This document shows, one piece after another, positions 59,321 to 64,000 of a stretch of DNA of 64,000 bases. The position numbers were made by a program, and so were the translations under genes. Each line of letters starts with the position of its first letter. The first letter of the stretch is position 1. This DNA comes from Lachnospiraceae bacterium (lineage in GTDB: Bacteria; Bacillota; Clostridia; Lachnospirales; Lachnospiraceae). The stretch is from the NCBI GenBank assembly GCA_021771695.1, contig JAETON010000001.1:1-64000 (forward strand), given 5' to 3'. The notes beneath the pieces were generated by a model. The model was not told the DNA's origin, made no database searches, and saw only the letters and a program-made list of their open reading frames with translations.

Positions 59321-61108
59321 CTAAACAATCCGTTTAAATTTCTTTTCAATCTCATATTTACTCATTTTTATGATCGTTGGTCTTCCATGAGGACACTGAT
59401 ACGGATTTTCCAATTCCATCAGCTCATCCAACAGATGTTCCACTTCCATAAACGATATTCTTTGGTTTCCTTTGATCGACATTTTACATGCCATAGATGC
59501 AATCTTGCCAGTAATTATATCCATACTGACATTTCCGCTTTCATGGCTGATAGAATCCAACAATTCAATAAAAATATCTTTCTCTCCAAGTCCGTAAAGA
59601 TTTGCAGGAACTTCTCTAATACAAAATTCGTTGCCTCCAAAAGACTCAATGGAAAATCCAAGTCCCGCAAAAATATCTTTATATTTTGACAATACTTCTG
59701 CTTCAGCCATAGATACAGTTACCACCATCGGCGGTTCTAATCCCTGACTGTAAACTTCCTTTTTCTTAAAATCCCGAATTAATTTCTCATAATTTACTTT
59801 TTCATGAGCCGCGTGCTGGTCCATAATAAACAATTGGTCCTCAAATTCGATTAACCAATATGTCTGGAACAACTGTCCAATCACTTTTCGGTCTGGTTTG
59901 GCCTTTTCTTCTAATATGGATGTTTCATTTAATGTCATCTGCGTGTTATAATTTATCCCGGCAAAAACAGATTTTTTCGGCTGTTCCTTTTCTCTTCGTA
60001 CCGCTTCAAAAGGCTCCGGCATTTTCTGAACTTTTGGTTCTTCTTTCTTTATTTCCGTTTGTTTTGCAGGAATCTGCCATGATTTCTTTTCTTTTTTCAC
60101 TTCTACTTCTGGAATCAAATCTTTAGAAAGCAATGCTTCTCTGATTTCCTGCACCAGCAAATCATAAATTTCACTACCGTTTCTAAAACGAATTTCCATC
60201 TTTGTTGGATGCACATTGACATCTAAAAGTTCTGAACGAACTTGAATATTCAGACAAACAAATGGATATTTATGGGTCATTGTAAATGTTTTATATGCCT
60301 CTTCCACTGCCTTATAAATCATAGAACTTTTAATATATCTTCCATTGATAAAATAACTCTCATAATTTCGATTTCCTCTGGACACATACGGTTTCCCGAC
60401 AAAACCTTTGACTGTCACATTTTCAGACTCTGCCTCAATTGAAATTAACGCTCCCGCAATATCTCTTCCATAAATATGATAAATGATATCTTTGACATTT
60501 CCATTCCCAGACGTATAAATCTTATTTTTATTATTGTGGATAAATTTAAAAGATACTTCTGGATGACTCAACGCCATATGTACCATAATCTGTTCCACAT
60601 ATCCTGCTTCCGTTGCCGCACTTTTTAAAAACTTCCGTCTGGCAGGTGTATTATAAAAAAGATTTTTCACTAAAAATGTCGTTCCGTCTGGTGCACCAAT
60701 ATCTGCAAACCCTTCTTCTTCCCCGCCGTAAATCTTATAAGAAACACCGCTGAATCCATCGGAAGTTTTTGTTACCAATTCTACCTGTGCCACTGCACTG
60801 ATGCTGGATAAAGCCTCTCCGCGGAATCCCAAAGAAGAAACCGTCAGCAAATCTTCTACAGACTGGATTTTACTGGTCGCATGTCGTAAAAACGCTGTTT
60901 TTACCTGATCTTTTGGAATCCCGCATCCATTGTCCGTAACACGGATCAGCGTCATTCCACCGTCTTTAATCTCCACTGTCACAGCATTGGCTTTCGCATC
61001 AATTGCATTTTCCACCAGCTCTTTTACAACCGAAGCCGGGCGTTCAATGACCTCCCCAGCTGCAATATTATCAATTGTTTTTTGATCTAATAACTGTATT
61101 TCTGCCAT
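59321..61108 (-). CDS. mutL: DNA mismatch repair protein MutL (endonuclease type)
   Basis: 595 residues. GHKL ATPase N-terminus (VIERPASVVKELVENAIDA; NGCGIPKDQV; GFRGEALSSISAV). C-terminal endonuclease signature DQHAAHEKVNYE and CPHGRPT, so it should nick the daughter strand as in bacteria without MutH. Two bp after mutS. Confidence 0.97.
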   Translation of the reverse strand: MAEIQLLDQKTIDNIAAGEVIERPASVVKELVENAIDAKANAVTVEIKDGGMTLIRVTDNGCGIPKDQVKTAFLRHATSKIQSVEDLLTVSSLGFRGEALSSISAVAQVELVTKTSDGFSGVSYKIYGGEEEGFADIGAPDGTTFLVKNLFYNTPARRKFLKSAATEAGYVEQIMVHMALSHPEVSFKFIHNNKNKIYTSGNGNVKDIIYHIYGRDIAGALISIEAESENVTVKGFVGKPYVSRGNRNYESYFINGRYIKSSMIYKAVEEAYKTFTMTHKYPFVCLNIQVRSELLDVNVHPTKMEIRFRNGSEIYDLLVQEIREALLSKDLIPEVEVKKEKKSWQIPAKQTEIKKEEPKVQKMPEPFEAVRREKEQPKKSVFAGINYNTQMTLNETSILEEKAKPDRKVIGQLFQTYWLIEFEDQLFIMDQHAAHEKVNYEKLIRDFKKKEVYSQGLEPPMVVTVSMAEAEVLSKYKDIFAGLGFSIESFGGNEFCIREVPANLYGLGEKDIFIELLDSISHESGNVSMDIITGKIASMACKMSIKGNQRISFMEVEHLLDELMELENPYQCPHGRPTIIKMSKYEIEKKFKRIV

Positions 61109-61110
61109 AT

Positions 61111-63729
61111 TTATTCCTCATTTTTCAGCTTATCCTGCAATACATAGAGATAATTCAAAGCCTCCAGCGGTGTCATATCTGACAGATCTTTTTCTCGAAG
61201 TTCTGCCATAAATGGATGTTCCATGGTTGGTTCTTCACTCTGTTGGAAAAATGACAGCTGCTGTGCTTCTCCATAAGGCTGAATATTTTGTGTTCTGGAT
61301 GCAATATCATGATTGCTAAGTTCTTTGGAAATCTCTTTCGCTCTTTGAATCACTGTCTCCGGCACTCCTGCCAGTTTTGCCACCTGTACGCCATAACTTT
61401 TATCTGCACCGCCTTTCACAATTTTCCTCAAAAATACAATATTATCTCCTTGCTCTTTCACCGCAATGCAATAGTTATTTACGCTGTCAATTTTCCCTTC
61501 CAGCTCCGTCAATTCATGATAATGGGTTGCAAATAAAGTCTTGGCTCCTAAAAGTTTGGAATTACTGATATATTCTACCACCGCCCACGCAATAGACAAT
61601 CCGTCATAGGTACTGGTACCTCTTCCAATTTCATCCAAAATCAACAAACTATTTTTTGTTGCATTTCTCAAAATATTGGCAACCTCACTCATTTCCACCA
61701 TAAAGGTACTCTGTCCGGAAGCCAAATCATCCGAAGCTCCGACTCTGGTAAAAATACGGTCTACAATTCCAATATTGGCCTTAGATGCCGGAACAAAAGA
61801 ACCAACTTGTGCCATTAAGACAATCAATGCACTTTGACGCATATAAGTTGACTTTCCTGCCATATTCGGTCCGGTAATAATGGCAACCCGGTTTTTCCGA
61901 TTATCCAAAAACGTATCATTGGCAATAAACATGTCATTTTGAATCATCTGTTCCACTACCGGATGTCTTCCATCTTTAATATCAATGGTTCCTCGGACAT
62001 TTAGTTTCGGTCTTACATAATGATTCCGTTCTGCCACATAAGCTAAAGATGCCAGTACATCAATTTGTGCGATTACATGAGCAGTTTTTGCAATTCTCTC
62101 CATTTCGCCTGCTAACGTTTCTCGAATCGTCACAAACGCTTCATATTCCAGTGCATACAATTTATCCTCTGAACCAAGAATCGTATCTGCCAATTGATCT
62201 AATTCCTCTGTGGTATAACGTTCTGAATTGGCAAGAGTCTGCTTTCTTATGTAATGCTCTGGTACTAAATCTTTATAAGAATTGGTAACATCCAGATAAT
62301 ATCCAAATACTCGGTTAAACTTTACTTTTAGCTTTTTAATTCCGGTGGCTTGGCGTTCCCTTTCTTCCAAATCCATCAGCCACTGTTTTCCTTCAGTTTT
62401 TGCACGTTTCAGCTGGTCAATATCCTCTTTAAATCCATCTTTGATAATACCGCCTTCTTTGATGGCAATGGGAGGTTCTTCCACAATCGAAGCTTCCAGC
62501 AGCTGATAAATATCTTCCAATGTATCCAGTTCTTCTTTCAAACGAGTCAACAGCGGATCATGACATTCTTCCAAAATTGTACGAATTGGCGGCAGCCATT
62601 GCAAAGAAGTCTTAAATGCTATCATATCTCTTGGATTGGCCGTCTTATAACTGACCTTTGTCATCAACCGCTCCAAATCATAAATTGGATTTAAATATTC
62701 CCGCAATTCTTCCCTTACAATTGCCTGTTTCGTCAAAGAAGTCAGTGCATCATAGCGTTCTTCAATTTTACTTTTATCTACCAAAGGCTGTTCCAGCATA
62801 TTTCTTAACATTCTGGCACCCATGGCTGTTTTGGTCTTATCCAGCACCCATAAAAGAGAACCCTTTTTTTGCTTATCTCTTAACGTCTCACAAAGCTCCA
62901 GATTTCTCCGGCTGGAACTGTCAATCACCATAAATTCACTGGTTTCATAAGGTATAATATGCATCAAATGATCCAATGAACTCTTTTGCGTTTCATGCAG
63001 ATAGCCAAGAAGTGCACCTGTTGCAATCACTCCCATCGGGTAATCCGCAAGTCCTAATCCTTCCAGATTTCCAACTTTAAACTGCTGTTTTATCCGCGCA
63101 ATTCCCTGCTCCTCATCAAAATAATAATGATCAATCGAAGAAACTGCCACGGACATCTTATCTCTTAAATAATCCAAGTCAATTCCACTAATAAGAAAAG
63201 CATCGTTGCAAATAATCTCTGCAGGCTCGAATTTAAAAATTTCATCCTGCACCTTGGAAAGGCTGTCCATAGAGGTTGTACGAAAATCTCCAGTTGTAAC
63301 ATCAACCATAGAAATCCCATAACTTCCATCGTTACAGAAAATACACATCAAATAATTATTCTTCTCATCATCCAGACTTTGCTGGGAAATGTTTGTTCCG
63401 GGAGTTACAATTCTTACAATCTCTCTTTTTACAATTCCTTTGGCTTGTCCGGGATCTTCTACCTGTTCACAAATTCCAACTTTGTATCCTTTTTCCACCA
63501 ATTTATTTAAATAGGAATCTGCAGCATGATACGGAACCCCGCACATTGGCGCCCGTTCTTCCAAACCACAGTTCTTCCCTGTCAGTGTAATTTCCAGTTC
63601 TTTTGATGCAACCAATGCATCTTCAAAAAACATTTCATAAAAATCCCCTAAACGGTAAAACAGAATACAGTCTTGGTTCTCCTCTTTAATTTTCATATAT
63701 TGCTGCATCATTGGTGTTAATTTAGCCAT
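61111..63729 (-). CDS. mutS: DNA mismatch repair protein MutS
   Basis: 872 residues. Mismatch-binding N-terminus with the Phe-x-Glu pattern in YRLGDFYEMFFEDA, core/lever domains, and the ABC ATPase with Walker A GPNMAGKSTYMRQ, DEIGRGTSTYDG and THYHELTEL. Recognises mispairs and recruits MutL. Overlaps the miaB end by 8 bp. Confidence 0.98.
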   Translation of the reverse strand: MAKLTPMMQQYMKIKEENQDCILFYRLGDFYEMFFEDALVASKELEITLTGKNCGLEERAPMCGVPYHAADSYLNKLVEKGYKVGICEQVEDPGQAKGIVKREIVRIVTPGTNISQQSLDDEKNNYLMCIFCNDGSYGISMVDVTTGDFRTTSMDSLSKVQDEIFKFEPAEIICNDAFLISGIDLDYLRDKMSVAVSSIDHYYFDEEQGIARIKQQFKVGNLEGLGLADYPMGVIATGALLGYLHETQKSSLDHLMHIIPYETSEFMVIDSSSRRNLELCETLRDKQKKGSLLWVLDKTKTAMGARMLRNMLEQPLVDKSKIEERYDALTSLTKQAIVREELREYLNPIYDLERLMTKVSYKTANPRDMIAFKTSLQWLPPIRTILEECHDPLLTRLKEELDTLEDIYQLLEASIVEEPPIAIKEGGIIKDGFKEDIDQLKRAKTEGKQWLMDLEERERQATGIKKLKVKFNRVFGYYLDVTNSYKDLVPEHYIRKQTLANSERYTTEELDQLADTILGSEDKLYALEYEAFVTIRETLAGEMERIAKTAHVIAQIDVLASLAYVAERNHYVRPKLNVRGTIDIKDGRHPVVEQMIQNDMFIANDTFLDNRKNRVAIITGPNMAGKSTYMRQSALIVLMAQVGSFVPASKANIGIVDRIFTRVGASDDLASGQSTFMVEMSEVANILRNATKNSLLILDEIGRGTSTYDGLSIAWAVVEYISNSKLLGAKTLFATHYHELTELEGKIDSVNNYCIAVKEQGDNIVFLRKIVKGGADKSYGVQVAKLAGVPETVIQRAKEISKELSNHDIASRTQNIQPYGEAQQLSFFQQSEEPTMEHPFMAELREKDLSDMTPLEALNYLYVLQDKLKNEE

Positions 63730-64000
63730 TGACCTGTTCTCCCATATAATAAAAACCTTTTTCTTCTGTAATTTTTACATTTACCATAGAACCAATCTGC
63801 TCCCTGCATCCTTTAAAATGCACTAAAAGATTGTTTTCCAAACGTCCTGTTACCATACCTTCTTCATGTGAATTCATTTCTTCAATCAAAACTTTTTCGG
63901 TTGCTCCCACTTTTTTCTTGCAGTTTTTGGCAGAAGTTTCTTTTAAAAGTGCCAGCAGACGGTCAAAACGCTTTTTAATTACATCTTTATCCACCTGATT
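63722..64000 (-). CDS. miaB: MiaB methylthiotransferase, C-terminal part (gene runs off window)
   Basis: The last 92 codons. QVDKDVIKKRFDRLLALL is the end of the radical SAM region, followed by the TRAM domain (about 63,720-63,900; VLIEEMNSHEEGMVTGRLENNLLVHFKG). The GTG near 63,992 is internal, not the true start. The miaB-mutS-mutL order is common in Clostridia. Confidence 0.9.
   Translation of the reverse strand, partial: NQVDKDVIKKRFDRLLALLKETSAKNCKKKVGATEKVLIEEMNSHEEGMVTGRLENNLLVHFKGCREQIGSMVNVKITEEKGFYYMGEQVNG

Overview
The window looks like a low- to mid-GC Gram-positive anaerobe of the class Clostridia, most likely Lachnospiraceae. Reasons: the gene order mutS-mutL-cdd-miaA-(MGL family)-radC-mreBCD-PBP2-minCDE-rodA; an HPr with both His15 and Ser46; the sepF/ylmH/divIVA block; and long Lys/Tyr-rich secreted proteins. 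Every confident gene lies on the minus strand, so transcription runs from high to low coordinates.

Region 1 (about 1-20,800) is part of a Tn916/ICEBs1-type integrative conjugative element. In transcription order it holds a small regulatory set (zinc ribbon, Cro/C1 HTH, OB-like protein, IS3-like HTH protein, membrane proteins). Next is a surface/secreted cargo block (two Lys-rich exported proteins around a 1249-aa sortase-anchored adhesin). The conjugation module follows: two DUF961 proteins, FtsK/TcpA coupling ATPase, oriT, MobT relaxase, TcpD, ArdA, TcpE, VirB4-like ATPase, VirB6-like channel protein, lysozyme/C39 peptidase, a small anchored protein, and TcpC. No integrase or excisionase is visible. 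That end of the element must lie left of position 1.

Region 2 (about 20,800-21,340) is the junction. It has no convincing gene, but holds a plus-strand consensus promoter followed by a terminator-like hairpin (candidate small RNA) and two minus-strand terminators behind ptsI.

Region 3 (21,390-27,320) is one operon-like run: TPR protein, RpiR regulator, small membrane protein, hflX, a single-PRD antiterminator, ptsH, ptsI. The ptsH leader contains a promoter, a RAT-like antiterminator site and an overlapping terminator, so ptsHI is probably controlled by transcription antitermination.

Region 4 (27,466-37,807) holds a secreted metallo-beta-lactamase-fold protein, a Csp-like subtilase, a two-gene threonine/serine exporter, degV, uraA, maf, pnp and rpsO. 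Candidate autoregulatory leaders precede pnp and rpsO.

Region 5 (37,933-64,000) is housekeeping: proC, rluD, lspA, aroB, divIVA, ylmH, sepF, yggS, HlyD-like adaptor, radical SAM protein, D,D-carboxypeptidase lipoprotein, an mgsA-like gene, rodA, minEDC, PBP2, mreDCB, radC, an MGL-family PLP enzyme, miaA, cdd, mutL, mutS and the 3' end of miaB. These genes serve cell elongation, septum placement and DNA/tRNA maintenance. The mgsA-like protein lacks residues known to be catalytic in methylglyoxal synthase, and MreB is divergent at nucleotide-site motifs.
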